DNA of 64,000 bases from Streptomyces sp. NBC_00236 (GCF_036195045.1 NZ_CP108100.1:6820001-6884000), one strand, 5' to 3'. Positions 34,700 to 44,297 are shown, numbered from the stretch's first letter. Numbers and translations: made by a program. Notes: generated from the sequence alone by a model not told the origin.

Positions 34700-36136
34700 C
34701 TACGGCGTGACCGTCACCGTCGCGCTGCCCGAGGCCTGCTTGCCGTCCGCCCGGTACGTGGCGGTGAGCGTGGCGTTGCCCGACGCGCCCGCGGCCACGG
34801 TGACCGGGACCTTGACGTTGGCGCCCTCACCGGGCCTCATCGCGGGGATCGCGGTCCGTGCGGACGTCCAGCCGCTCGGCACGGCCAGGTCGACGGTTCC
34901 GGCGCTACGGGTCACGTCCATCCGGTTGACGACCCGGACCGTCACCGTGGCGCTCGTCCCCGCCTTGAGGGTCGCCGGCGGGGTGATCGTGATGTCGGCG
35001 CAGGTGCCGCCGAGCCACTTCAGGTCGAAGGACGCGTACGTGATGTGGTCGACGCTGCCGCGCTCGTACAGCAGCCCCAGCCGGCCGCCCGGCAGCCGGG
35101 TCAGCGTCGAGTAGGCCGCGGCGCCCGCGTCGACCACCTTCTTGATCGGCCAGGTCTTCCCGTTGTCACAGGACATCTTGACCGTGAGGTTCTTCCGTGA
35201 CGTGGCCTCGGTGTTGCTGAACAGCAGCCAGGAGGACTGCGGGTCCGAAGCCGCGGCGTCGGGGGCGTAGCGCATGACCGAGGCGTTGTTCGCCGGGTCG
35301 GGGAGCTCGGTGTCCTGGACGAACGGGGTGTAGGTGACCCCGCCGTCCTTGGAGTACGCGATCGTCCGGTACGGCGCCGAGCGGTTGTTGAGCATGATGG
35401 TGCCGTCGTTCAGCTCGACGGTCTTGTTCTCGTCGCCGCCGGGCCCGACCGGCGTGCCCGTCTTCCAGGTCGCGCCGTGGTCGTCGCTGTAGGCGCTGAC
35501 CGCGTAGTTGGCCCCGTTGTTGCGGATGGCGTACTGCTGGATCAGCCGGCCCTTGTAGGGCCCGTTGCGCAGCTGGATGCCCTCGCCGGACGACGCGAAC
35601 ATGCCGCCCCAGGCCGGGTTCTTGATCTGCTTGGTGATCCGGCGGTGGGTCCAGGTCACCCCGTCGTCGTCCGAGTAGCTGTAGTCCGCCTGCAGGACGT
35701 TGGGGTCCGACTCGTCGTTGCCGGTGGCGGAGCCGAAGAAGCCCTGGTTCACCCCCGCCGCGTAGAACAGGAAGATGCGGCCGGTGGTCCGGTCGACGAG
35801 CAGGCTCGGGTCCCCGTAGCCCTGGGGAGCGGGGTCCTTGCGGACCACCTGCTGCGCCTGCCAGGTCGTACCGCCGTCGGTGCTGCGCCGCAGCACGATG
35901 CCGATGTTGGACGGCAGGTCCCCGAGCGTGGGGCGGGCGTCGTAGGCAGCCAGCACGGTGCCCTTGACCGACGTGGTCAGAGCCGGGATGCGGTAGTAGG
36001 GGGAGCCGACTCCGGCGACGGTCAGGTCCTGGGACGTGAGCGTGCCGGGGGCGGGCGACGCGGCCTGCGCGGTGCCGGTCGTGGTGACCACCATCAGGGC
36101 GGCGCCGAGCAGGGCGAGGGGGACAGTTCTCTTCAT
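34700..36136 (-). CDS. nanH: Secreted exo-alpha-sialidase (GH33)
   Basis: 478 residues. A Sec signal peptide ends at AQA around residue 25. The sialidase Arg motif YRIP lies at residues 48-51 and the acid/base Asp in AAYDARP near residue 66. Five Asp-box repeats follow (STDGGTTW, SDDDGVTW, SDDHGATW, SKDGGVTY, SCDNGKTW), marking the six-bladed propeller; YSTLTRLPGGRLGLLYERG holds the nucleophilic Tyr region. The last ~110 residues form an Ig-like NEW3-type domain (GTSATVTVRVVNRMDVTRSA). It frees sialic acid outside the cell. Last gene of the esterase-esterase-sialidase operon. Confidence 0.93.
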   Translation of the reverse strand: MKRTVPLALLGAALMVVTTTGTAQAASPAPGTLTSQDLTVAGVGSPYYRIPALTTSVKGTVLAAYDARPTLGDLPSNIGIVLRRSTDGGTTWQAQQVVRKDPAPQGYGDPSLLVDRTTGRIFLFYAAGVNQGFFGSATGNDESDPNVLQADYSYSDDDGVTWTHRRITKQIKNPAWGGMFASSGEGIQLRNGPYKGRLIQQYAIRNNGANYAVSAYSDDHGATWKTGTPVGPGGDENKTVELNDGTIMLNNRSAPYRTIAYSKDGGVTYTPFVQDTELPDPANNASVMRYAPDAAASDPQSSWLLFSNTEATSRKNLTVKMSCDNGKTWPIKKVVDAGAAAYSTLTRLPGGRLGLLYERGSVDHITYASFDLKWLGGTCADITITPPATLKAGTSATVTVRVVNRMDVTRSAGTVDLAVPSGWTSARTAIPAMRPGEGANVKVPVTVAAGASGNATLTATYRADGKQASGSATVTVTP

Positions 36137-36204
36137 GGACGATCTCTCTTCTCGGAAGGGGTGGGGCTTCTCGAAGGGTGGGAGACAGGGGGAGGCGCGC
36201 CCGG

Positions 36205-37503
36205 CTACGGAATGTTCAGGGAACAGACCGCGCTGCTTGCCTCGAAGATCCGCAGATCCTTGATCATCCTGAGCGCGACGCGGTGGTGGCCGCGCTCGTT
36301 GGGGTGGAGTCCGTCACTGAGGAGGGACAGGGGGACCTGGCCGTCGTTGCCGTCCAGCCAGTCGTTGTAGTGGTCGATGAAGACGGCGTTCTGCTGTGCC
36401 GCGACCTCGCCCATGACCCGCGCGTACTGCGAGAGGTTCACCCGGCCCGGCCACTTCGCCGGATCGACGGGGTTGGGTGACTGGAGCACCGGCACCGGGG
36501 AGCCGGGCAGCGCCCGCACCGAGCCCACGAGCGAGACGAGGTTGGCCCGGTAGGCGTCGAGGCCGAGGCCGGCCGTCGCGATGTCGTTCGTACCGATCAT
36601 GATCGACACGATGTGCGGCGAGAAGGCGGTGACCCGCTCGCCGAACCGCGCGACGAGTTCGGCGCTGGTCGCGCCGCTCACCCCGGAATCGACCATGAAA
36701 TCGCGGTTCTTCGGCTTGCCCAGCTCCCAGCGCACCCGCTCCATCCAGTGCTCCGGGTAACTGCGCCGGCCATGGGTGTGCAGTGCGCCGTGGGTGATGC
36801 TGTCACCGGTGATGACCCAGGTGGCCGGGGTGTTGCTGTTGAGGATCGTGGAGATCCGGCCCAGGTCCGCGAGATCGGGGCGCGGGCTCTGCGCGACCAG
36901 CTCGGTCTCGCTCAGCACCCGGTCCCAGACCGCGGCCCGCTCGATGGCGCCGGTGAAGAACCACTCGCCGCCGGGGTGGTCGCTGTCGGTGTTGCGCCCC
37001 AGGGAGAGGGCGGTCGGCCCGGTGACGTTCTTGAAGAAGGCGTGCTGCGCCGTCTCGAAGACGGGGCGCCCGCCGGCGGACAGCCTGGTGCCCGACCCGT
37101 CGACGGTGACGGCGACGGTGTGGCGCAGGCCGTCGTCGTACCGTGTCCTGGTCATGACATTTATAAGGACGGTGCCCTTCTCGCGTACGGAGAACTGAAG
37201 GGCGCCGCCGCTCAGGTTCAGCGTGATGTTGGAGGAGGGGGCGGTGGGGTCCGAGGCGCTGAGCAGGGTCATCGCCTGGTTGTGGCTGGTGGTGCGGAAG
37301 GTGACGACGATGGTTCCCGTGGTGAGCGGGGCGAGTACGCCGGCCCGGTTCGACAGGTCGACGTACTCGCTCCCGTCCAGGTCCACAGGGGTGTTGTGGT
37401 CCAGGATCGGGTCGCTGCCCGAAGGGGCGGCGAAGGCGCGGCCACCGAGCTGGGTGCTCAGGGCTGCCGCGCCGGCGGCAAGAAGCATGGATCGTCTTCG
37501 CAC
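36205..37503 (-). CDS. Secreted lectin-like domain plus SGNH/GDSL esterase, probable sialate O-acetylesterase
   Basis: 432 residues. A Tat/Sec-like signal (RRRSMLLAAGAAALS) is followed by a LamG/concanavalin-like jelly roll (residues ~35-205: VDLDGSEYVDLSNRAG, LSLGRNTD, GAIERAAVWDRVLSETEL). The SGNH hydrolase follows: block I GDSITHG with Ser235, block II near GVSGATS, block III IGTNDIA, block V SDGLHPNERGHH with the catalytic Asp-His. Its position between a deacetylase-like esterase and a sialidase suggests it strips O-acetyl groups from sialic acid on glycans (inference). The jelly roll resembles the lectin modules of sialidases. Confidence 0.8.
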   Translation of the reverse strand: MRRRSMLLAAGAAALSTQLGGRAFAAPSGSDPILDHNTPVDLDGSEYVDLSNRAGVLAPLTTGTIVVTFRTTSHNQAMTLLSASDPTAPSSNITLNLSGGALQFSVREKGTVLINVMTRTRYDDGLRHTVAVTVDGSGTRLSAGGRPVFETAQHAFFKNVTGPTALSLGRNTDSDHPGGEWFFTGAIERAAVWDRVLSETELVAQSPRPDLADLGRISTILNSNTPATWVITGDSITHGALHTHGRRSYPEHWMERVRWELGKPKNRDFMVDSGVSGATSAELVARFGERVTAFSPHIVSIMIGTNDIATAGLGLDAYRANLVSLVGSVRALPGSPVPVLQSPNPVDPAKWPGRVNLSQYARVMGEVAAQQNAVFIDHYNDWLDGNDGQVPLSLLSDGLHPNERGHHRVALRMIKDLRIFEASSAVCSLNIP

Positions 37504-37518
37504 GGAAGGTGCCTCCGG

Positions 37519-38520
37519 TCAGGAGTGGCCGGCCTGCCCCGACGGCAGGCCTGCGAACAGGGAGGCCACCCAGGCCAGTTGCTCCCGCTGCTGGTACTCC
37601 GCCCCGCCCTCGTGCCCGTTGAACGCGTAGATCCGCACGTCCTTGGGCCCGGCGTAGCCGTTGTAGGCGGTGAAGCAGGTGGAGGGCGGGCAGATGTCGT
37701 CCATCATCGCGATGGAGAACAGTGCGGGGGCCGTGGCCCGGGTGGCGAGCAGTGCGGCGTCGAAGTACGACAGGGTGGCGAAGACGGACTCGGTGCGGTC
37801 GCGGTGGAGCTTGAGGTACTCGGCGATCTCGGTGAACGGCGGCCGCGCCGAAATCTCGGCCCCACGCCGGAAGTTGCAGAGGAACGGCACGTCCGGCATC
37901 ACCCCCGCCAGTCCGGGAACGAGCCCGGCGACGGCCAGTGCGATGCCGCCGCCCTGGCTCACGCCGGTCACCACGATCCGGTCCGGATCGATCTCGGGCC
38001 GGGTGCGCACCGCGTCGACGCAGCGCACGGCATCGGTGAACAGCCGCCGGTAGTAGTAGGTTTCGGGGCTCTCGATGCCCCGGGTGAGGAAGCCGGGTAC
38101 GGCTCCGGACGCGCCGCCGTCCGGATCGGCGGTGTCGCCACCCGCCGCCGACCAGCCCTGGCCGCGGGTGTCCGTGAGCAGGTGGGCGTAACCGGCCGAC
38201 GCCCACAGCAGGTTCTCGTGCGCCAGGCCCCGCCCGCGGCCGTAGCCCAGGAACTCCACGACGCAGCCGAGCGGTTCGCTCGCCCCGGCCGGCATCCGCA
38301 GCCAGCCGCGCACGGGCTGCCCGGCGAAGCCGGGGACCGTCACGTCGTACGTACGGACCTGGGTGAGCCCGGTCTCCACCGCCGTGAACGAGGGCTTGTC
38401 CGCCGCGCAGGACCGGGCCTCGTCCAGGGTCCGCGACCAGAAGGCGTCGAAGTCCGCCGGAACGGGGAGCGTCGGCCGGTAGTCGCGGCAGTCCGCGAGC
38501 GAGAGGTCCGTGAACGGCAT
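37519..38520 (-). CDS. Acetyl(xylan) esterase / cephalosporin-C deacetylase family (CE7)
   Basis: 333 residues, alpha/beta hydrolase. The nucleophile motif is VTGVSQGGGIAL; RGIESPETYYYRRLFTDAVR and WLRMPAG are CE7 landmarks, and the catalytic Asp and His lie in MMDDICPPST and FNGHEGG. There is no signal peptide, so it acts inside the cell, presumably removing O-acetyl groups from imported sugar or oligosaccharide. ATG 38520 has AGGAGG 8 nt upstream. First gene of the operon, behind operator site 3, and 15 bp before the SGNH esterase gene. Confidence 0.85.
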   Translation of the reverse strand: MPFTDLSLADCRDYRPTLPVPADFDAFWSRTLDEARSCAADKPSFTAVETGLTQVRTYDVTVPGFAGQPVRGWLRMPAGASEPLGCVVEFLGYGRGRGLAHENLLWASAGYAHLLTDTRGQGWSAAGGDTADPDGGASGAVPGFLTRGIESPETYYYRRLFTDAVRCVDAVRTRPEIDPDRIVVTGVSQGGGIALAVAGLVPGLAGVMPDVPFLCNFRRGAEISARPPFTEIAEYLKLHRDRTESVFATLSYFDAALLATRATAPALFSIAMMDDICPPSTCFTAYNGYAGPKDVRIYAFNGHEGGAEYQQREQLAWVASLFAGLPSGQAGHS

Positions 38521-38574
38521 GGGGGTGCCCTCCTGGGGCGCAGCGGGAAGTGCCAGGTGCGAAGGGTGCACCGA

Positions 38575-38599
38575 ACATCAGACGGATGACGTCAGATGT
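38575..38599 (-). promoter_or_regulatory. Esterase-sialidase operon operator (site 3)
   Basis: ACATCAGAC-N7-GTCAGATGT, one mismatch between arms. It lies between the promoter (-10 at 38620-38615) and the esterase start, the same layout as sites 1 and 2. Confidence 0.75.
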
Positions 38600-38614
38600 C
38601 CTGTCGGCACACGG

Positions 38615-38644
38615 ACCCTAGGCACCCACCGCAGGGGGCGTCAA
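38615..38644 (-). promoter_or_regulatory. Esterase-sialidase operon promoter
   Basis: Minus-strand TTGACG (38644-38639), 18-bp spacer, TAGGGT (38620-38615). A good vegetative-type promoter placed about 15 bp before operator site 3. Confidence 0.6.
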
Positions 38645-38693
38645 GGGTCCGTCCGGCTCGCTACGCCCGCTCGGGACGGTCCGGGCGCGCGGC

Positions 38694-39413
38694 TCAGCGC
38701 CGGGCGCGGGCCTCGGTGATGCGGCGCCGGACCGGGGCGTAGTGCTCACCGAGCGCCTTGATGAACCCGGCGCTGTCGCCGGCCCGGGCCGCGTCCACGA
38801 TGTTCTGGTGGGCGGCGATCGTCTCCGTCTCGTCGCTGTGCGTGAAGCCGTCCAGATGCGGCGCGACGATCGTGTAGACGTCCCAGAACGCCATCGAGAG
38901 CTGACCGATCAGGTCGTTGCCGAGCGGGGCGACGAGCAGGGCGTGGAAGGCGCGGTCGGCGTCGACGAATCCGTGACCCTCCTGGGCGCCGGTCTCGCGC
39001 ATGGTGGTCACCAGGCCGTCCAGGGTGTCCAGCTGGTCCGGGGTGAGCAGGGAGACGATCCGCTCGGCCATCCCGCGCTCGAAGAGCTCGCGCACGTCGA
39101 CCAGGTCGGACATCACCTGGAAGTCGTCGTCGGGCGAGAGCAGCCCGCGGAAGGTGAGGCTCTCCACCAGGGCGGACAGGCTCAGCCGGCCGACGTAGGT
39201 GCCGTGCCCGTGCCGGACCTCCACGATGTCGAGCGCGTTGAGGATCTTCACGGCCTCACGGACGCTGGAGCGGCTGGCGCCGAGCGCCTCGCAGAGGGCG
39301 GGCTCCGTGGGCAGCGGGTCTCCGGGACGAAGCCTTTTTTCGAGGATGTACCGCTTGATGCCGTCGACGACTTCCTGCCGGAGCAGCTGTCGCCCGGGCC
39401 TCGTTCCGGACAT
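38694..39413 (-). CDS. GntR/FCD regulator of the sialidase-ABC locus
   Basis: 239 residues. Winged helix IKRYILEKRLRPGDPLPTEP and SRSSVREAVKILNALDIVEV, then GTYVGRLSLSALVESLTFR and an FCD domain (ADRAFHALLVAPLGNDLI, TIAAHQNIVDAARAGD). It is clearly paralogous to the regulator at 30136-30831 and, like it, similar in role to C. glutamicum NanR. ATG 39413 has GGGGAG 8 nt upstream; the frame is open to 39485 but that start lies inside operator site 2. Likely represses both its own divergent ABC operon and the esterase operon. Confidence 0.85.
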   Translation of the reverse strand: MSGTRPGRQLLRQEVVDGIKRYILEKRLRPGDPLPTEPALCEALGASRSSVREAVKILNALDIVEVRHGHGTYVGRLSLSALVESLTFRGLLSPDDDFQVMSDLVDVRELFERGMAERIVSLLTPDQLDTLDGLVTTMRETGAQEGHGFVDADRAFHALLVAPLGNDLIGQLSMAFWDVYTIVAPHLDGFTHSDETETIAAHQNIVDAARAGDSAGFIKALGEHYAPVRRRITEARARR

Positions 39414-39444
39414 ATGTGAACTCCCCACCTCTTGACCCCCATCG

Positions 39445-39473
39445 ATTGTCAAGCTACGTTCCCACGCTATCAA
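39445..39473. promoter_or_regulatory. Overlapping face-to-face promoters at siaE
   Basis: Plus strand: TTGTCA 39446-39451, 16-bp spacer, TATCAA 39468-39473, for siaE. Minus strand: TTGATA 39473-39468, 17-bp spacer, GACAAT 39450-39445, for the GntR gene. Each -35 overlaps the other's -10. Confidence 0.5.
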
Positions 39474-39474
39474 G

Positions 39475-39499
39475 GCATCAGACATCTGACGTCTGATGC
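39475..39499. promoter_or_regulatory. ABC importer operator (site 2)
   Basis: GCATCAGAC-N7-GTCTGATGC, a perfect 9+9 inverted repeat, immediately downstream of the siaE -10 element and upstream of the GntR -35. The best-conserved of the three sites. Confidence 0.8.
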
Positions 39500-39582
39500 T
39501 TCAGGTTCCACGGTCCCCGTGAACCTGCGCCGAACCCCCCGTTCTTACCCCTGACGCCCCACCTCAAGTCCCTGGAGGACCA

Positions 39583-41178
39583 GTGCCCGAGCTGAGAGCA
39601 GCCGGTGTCGAGCGCCGCACCTTCCTGCGTTACACCAGTGCCGTCGGTGCCGCGGCCGCCATCACGGCCGGCCTTTCCGCGTGCGGCGGACCGTCCTCGA
39701 CGTCCAACGGCTCGCCGGACAAGGGCGGCGACACCGCTCTCATCGAGGCCGGTATGTCCTACCCGCTGTCGACGGGCTTCGACCCGATGATCACCTCGGG
39801 TGCGACGCCGTACGCGGCCAATATGCACATCTTCGAGGGGCTGGTGGATCTCGATCCGGCAACACTCGTGGCACGGCCCGCTCTCGCCACCGAGATGCCG
39901 AAGAAGATCAACGCGACCACCTACCGCGCCACTCTCCGCAAGGGCGCGACCTTCCACGACGGCTCGGCCGTCACCGCCGACGACGTCGTGTTCAGCTTCG
40001 AACGCATCCTGGACGAGAAGAACGCCTCGCTGATGGCACAGTTCGTGCCCTTCATCGACACCGTCAAGGCCGTCGACGCCGGAACGGTCGAGTTCAAGCT
40101 CAAGTACCCCTTCGCGCTCTTCCCGTCCCGCATCGCGGTGGCCCGGATCGTGCCGAAGAAGATCGTCGAGGCGGACGTCAAGGGGTTCGACGCCAAGCCC
40201 GTCGGCTCGGGCCCGTACAAGTTCGTCTCGGCGACCCGTGAAGACAAGATCGTCTTCGAGAAGTACGACAAGTACAACGGCGCCCACCCGGCCAAGGCCA
40301 AGAAGATGATCTGGCGCCTGATATCGGACCAGTCGGCCCGCGTCAGCGCCATGCAGTCCGGCCGCGTCCAGGCCATCGAGGACGTCCCCTACATCGACGT
40401 CAAGGGTCTCTCCGCCTCGGCGAAGACCGAGTCCGTGCAGTCCTTCGGCCTGCTCTTCCTGATGTTCAACACCGCCGACAAGCGGTTCGCCGACAAGCGG
40501 GTCCGCCAGGCCCTGCACTACGCGCTGGACACCGAGAAGATCATCAAGACCGCCATGGTCGGCAACGCCACGGCCGCCACGGGCTACGTGCCCACCACGC
40601 ACCCCGACTACCACAAGGCCGCCACCGTCTACACGCACGACGTGGCCAAGGCGAAGAAGCTGCTCGCCGAAGCAGGGGTGAAGGACCTCAAGTTCACCGT
40701 CCTGACCACCGACACCGGCTGGGTCAAGGACATCGCCCCGCTGATCAAGGAGAGCTGGGCCGGTGCCGGCATCGAGGCCACCCTCGGCATCTCCCAGTCG
40801 GCCGCCCAGTACGCCAAGGTCGACAGCGGCGACTTCGAGGTGCTCGTCGCCCCCGGTGACCCCTCGGTCTTCGGCAACGACGTCGACCTGCTGATGCGCT
40901 GGTTCTACTACGGCTTCTGGCCGGAGAAGCGCTACGGCTGGTCGAAGACCGCCGAGTACAAGAAGGTCAAGCAGCTCCTCGACAAGGCTGCCCAGTCCGG
41001 CGACGAGGCGGCCCGCAAGCAGCTGTGGGGCCAGATCACCGACGTCCTCGCCGACGAGGTCCCGCTCTACCCGATCCTGCACCGCAAGCTGCCCACCGCC
41101 TGGAACGAGAAGGGCCTGACCGGCTTCAAGCCGCTGCCGACCACCGGCCTCTCCTTCCTGGACGTCGGCCGCGCCTGA
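39583..41178 (+). CDS. siaE: ABC importer substrate-binding lipoprotein (family 5), probable sialic acid
   Basis: 531 residues, SBP family 5 (oligopeptide/nickel type). The N-terminus has a twin-arginine RRTFLRYTS and lipobox LSACGG near residue 36, so it is probably a Tat-exported lipoprotein. Family landmarks: DGSAVTADDVVFSFERILD, DKRVRQALHYALDTEKI. In Corynebacterium glutamicum and Haemophilus ducreyi, importers of this peptide-type family carry sialic acid (SiaEFGI, SatABCD; recalled knowledge), and here the operon ends in a sialate-lyase gene. GTG 39583 has GGAGG 5-6 nt upstream. First gene of the operon controlled by site 2. Confidence 0.85.
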   Translation: MPELRAAGVERRTFLRYTSAVGAAAAITAGLSACGGPSSTSNGSPDKGGDTALIEAGMSYPLSTGFDPMITSGATPYAANMHIFEGLVDLDPATLVARPALATEMPKKINATTYRATLRKGATFHDGSAVTADDVVFSFERILDEKNASLMAQFVPFIDTVKAVDAGTVEFKLKYPFALFPSRIAVARIVPKKIVEADVKGFDAKPVGSGPYKFVSATREDKIVFEKYDKYNGAHPAKAKKMIWRLISDQSARVSAMQSGRVQAIEDVPYIDVKGLSASAKTESVQSFGLLFLMFNTADKRFADKRVRQALHYALDTEKIIKTAMVGNATAATGYVPTTHPDYHKAATVYTHDVAKAKKLLAEAGVKDLKFTVLTTDTGWVKDIAPLIKESWAGAGIEATLGISQSAAQYAKVDSGDFEVLVAPGDPSVFGNDVDLLMRWFYYGFWPEKRYGWSKTAEYKKVKQLLDKAAQSGDEAARKQLWGQITDVLADEVPLYPILHRKLPTAWNEKGLTGFKPLPTTGLSFLDVGRA

Positions 41179-41224
41179 CGGCCGCACCCGCCGGGTCCCG
41201 CGCGAGCACCCCCGGCACCCAGCT

Positions 41225-41349
41225 CCTCTCGTCCGGATCCGAGCCGGCCGAACCGCTCCGATCCGGACGAGAGGCCACAGAACGGCGCTCTCCGAGAGCG
41301 CCCGACAACCCGGTCCGGGACACCGGGCACCCCCGGTGCACCGGACCGG
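41225..41349 (+). promoter_or_regulatory. Three strong hairpins between siaE and siaF
   Basis: Hairpin 1: 15 perfect bp, 41225-41239 with 41260-41274, 20-nt loop. Hairpin 2: GGCGCTCTC / GAGAGCGCC, 41284-41292 with 41294-41302. Hairpin 3: CCGGTCCGG / CCGGACCGG (41310-41318, 41341-41349) enclosing CACCGGG / CCCGGTG with a 4-nt loop. None is followed by a T-run. They probably cap the siaE message and lower expression of the membrane genes. Confidence 0.75.
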
Positions 41350-41378
41350 ATGACCGCCCAACCGCAAGGAACCCGACG

Positions 41379-42329
41379 ATGGTTGCTTTTCTCCGGCTCG
41401 CGCTGCGTCGCGTCGCGATGATGCCGGTGATGATCCTCGGTATCGCGTTGCTCGTCTTCGTGGTGCTGCAGTTCTCGCCGGTCGACCCGGCCTACAACGC
41501 GCTCGGGGAGAGCGCCAGTCCTGAGGCCCGGGAGGCCTTCGCCGAGGCCAACGGGCTCAACGACCCGCTGCCCGTCCGCTACTTCCACTTCCTCGGCCAA
41601 CTGCTCCACTTCGATCTCGGGATGACCGTCCCGCCGAGCCAGCCCGTGGTCGACCGGATCACCGCCGCCTTCCCGCTGACCCTCCAGCTCACCATCCTCG
41701 GGCTCGTCATCGCCATCGTCCTCGCCGTCCTCGGCGGCGTCCTGGGCGCGATGTACCGCGACCGCTGGCCCGACCAGCTCTTCCGGGTCCTGTCGATGGC
41801 CGGGGTCGCCATTCCGTCCTTCTGGCTCGGCGTCCTGCTCATCCAGCAGTTCGCCCTGAACACCCAGATCTTCCCGACCGGCGGATACACCAACATCGCC
41901 GACTCGTTCGGCGGGTGGCTCGAAACGATGATCCTGCCCGCCGTCTCGCTCGCCGTGCCCGTCGCCGCCTCGCTCGCCCGCCTGATCCGCACCTCGATGG
42001 TCACCGAACTGGACCGGGACTACGTCCGTACCGCCCGGGGCAACGGCCTGCCGGTCTTCCTGGTCATCCGCTCCGTGCTGCGCAACGCGCTCGTCACCCC
42101 GCTCACCGTGCTCGGCGTCAAGGTCGGCTACCTGCTCAGCGGCGCCGTCGTCATCGAGGCGATCTTCGACCTGCCCGGCATGGGCAAACTCATCCTCGAA
42201 GGTGTCACCGGAGGCGACATCGCCCTGGTCCAGGGCACCGTACTGACCATCGCCATCGCGTTCCTGGTGGTCAACGTCATCGTCGACCTGCTCTACCTGC
42301 TGGTCAATCCGCGCATCAGGACGGTGTGA
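41379..42329 (+). CDS. siaF: ABC importer permease (DppB/OppB type)
   Basis: 316 residues with about six transmembrane helices, the first at VAMMPVMILGIALLVFVVLQ. The EAA loop reads DYVRTARGNGLPVFLVIRSV, typical of DppB/OppB permeases; GSGFGDLPGMGKLILEGV-like VIEAIFDLPGMGKLILEGV is the C-terminal landmark. AAGGA lies 9 nt before ATG 41379. It is separated from siaE by 200 bp with hairpins but only one base from the next gene, so it is co-translated with the fusion protein. Confidence 0.88.
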   Translation: MVAFLRLALRRVAMMPVMILGIALLVFVVLQFSPVDPAYNALGESASPEAREAFAEANGLNDPLPVRYFHFLGQLLHFDLGMTVPPSQPVVDRITAAFPLTLQLTILGLVIAIVLAVLGGVLGAMYRDRWPDQLFRVLSMAGVAIPSFWLGVLLIQQFALNTQIFPTGGYTNIADSFGGWLETMILPAVSLAVPVAASLARLIRTSMVTELDRDYVRTARGNGLPVFLVIRSVLRNALVTPLTVLGVKVGYLLSGAVVIEAIFDLPGMGKLILEGVTGGDIALVQGTVLTIAIAFLVVNVIVDLLYLLVNPRIRTV

Positions 42330-42330
42330 C

Positions 42331-44297
42331 ATGTTCGCCACGGGCCGTCTGGCCAAGAAGCTCTCCCGACCGGGCGTCGCCTTCCGCGCCCTCCCGGTAA
42401 CCTCCCGCGTCGCTCTCGGCGTCCTGATCGTCGTCCTCCTCGGCGCCGTGCTCGCCCCCCTGCTCACCCAGGACCCCCTGACCACGGGCACCCCCGTCCA
42501 GGCCCCGAGCGGCGAGCACTGGTTCGGCACCGACCGGGCCGGACGCGACGTGTTCGCCCGCGTCCTGCACGGCTCGCGCTACTCGCTGGTCATCGGCCTC
42601 GGCGCGACCGCCTGCGCGCTGGTGGCCGGGGCCCTGCTCGGCTCGTTCGCCGCCACCTCGCGCAAGCTCGGCGACGAGTCCGTCATGCGCACCCTCGACG
42701 TCGTCATGTCGTTCCCGCCGATCGCGCTCGCGGCCGTCCTCGTCGCCGTGTTCGGCACCAGCATCCCGGTGATCATCTTCACGATCGCCTTCGTGTACAC
42801 CCCGTCGCTGGCCCGTGTGGTCCGCGCCAACGTCCTCTCCCAGTACGGCGAGGACTACGTCGCCGCGGAGAAGGTGATCGGCGCCCGGCGCGGCTACATC
42901 GTGCTCAAGCACGTCGCCGTCAACTGCATGGCCCCGGTCATGGTCTTCGCGACCGTCATGGTCGCCGAGGCCATCATCTTCGAGGCCAGCCTCTCGTTCA
43001 TCGGCGCCGGTGTGCAGGACCCCGACCCCAGCTGGGGCAGCGTCCTCGCCTACGGCCGGCAGATCCTCCTGGCCGGCGGCTGGTGGGCCACCTTCTTCCC
43101 CGGCCTCGCCCTGCTGATCACCGTCCTCGCGCTCAACATCCTCTCCGAGGGCCTCACCGACGCCTCCGCCGCGCCCAAGAGCGCCCGCGCGGCCGTCGAC
43201 CCCACCGCGACCACTGCGCCGGACCCGGTCGAGGCCGCCGCCACCGTCGACATCGACGCCGCCCTCACCAAGCTCGCCCGGCACATCAACGCCACCGAGC
43301 CCACCATCACCCCGGTCCGCGCGGCCGCCGAAGAGCTCCTCGTCGTCCGTGACCTGGCGATCCGCTTCCCGGACCGCTACGGCGAGATCCCCGTCGTCGA
43401 CAAGCTGAACTTCACCGTCCACGAGGGCGAGACCCTCGGCCTGGTCGGCGAGTCCGGCTGCGGCAAGTCCATCACCAGCCTCGCCGTCATGGGCCTCCTC
43501 GCCCGCAACGCCGAGGTCAGCGGCGAGATCCTCTACCGCGGCCGGGACCTGCTGAAGCTCCCGCCCAGGGAACGCCGTGCCCTGATGGGCCCCGAGATCG
43601 CGATGGTCTACCAGGACGCGCTCTCCTCCCTGAACCCCTCCGTGCTCGTCGGCACCCAGCTGCGGCAGCTGACCTCGCGCGGGGGTACGAAGACACCCGC
43701 CGAACTCCTGGAGCTCGTCGGCCTCTCGCCCGAGCGGACCCTGCGCAGCTACCCGCACGAGCTCTCCGGCGGCCAGCGCCAGCGCGTGCTCATCGCCATG
43801 GCCCTGTCCCGCAGCCCGCGCCTGCTGATCGCGGACGAGCCGACCACCGCCCTCGACGTCACCGTCCAGGCCCAGGTCGTCGAACTCCTCATCCGGCTCC
43901 GCGACGAACTCGGCTTCGCCATGGTGCTGGTCTCGCACGACCTCGCCCTCGTCGGCGACCTCTCCCACCGGGTCGCCGTGATGTACGCGGGACGGCTCGC
44001 CGAGGTCGGCGAGACCCGGTCGGTCCTCACCGACCCCGCCCACCACTACAGCCGCGGGCTTCTCGGCTCCGTCGTCTCCCTGGAGGCCGGTGCCGAGCGG
44101 CTCCACCAGATCCGCGGCGTCGTCCCCGCGCCCCAGGGCTTCGGCGCGGGATGCCGCTTCGCCGGCCGCTGCGGTGCGGCGACCGACCTCTGCCGCACCA
44201 CCACCCCCGCACTCGCCGGGCGCGGCACCGCGAAGGACCACGGCTTCGCCTGCCACCACCCGGCCGACGCCGCGAAGAAGCTGGAAGGGAGCGCCCT

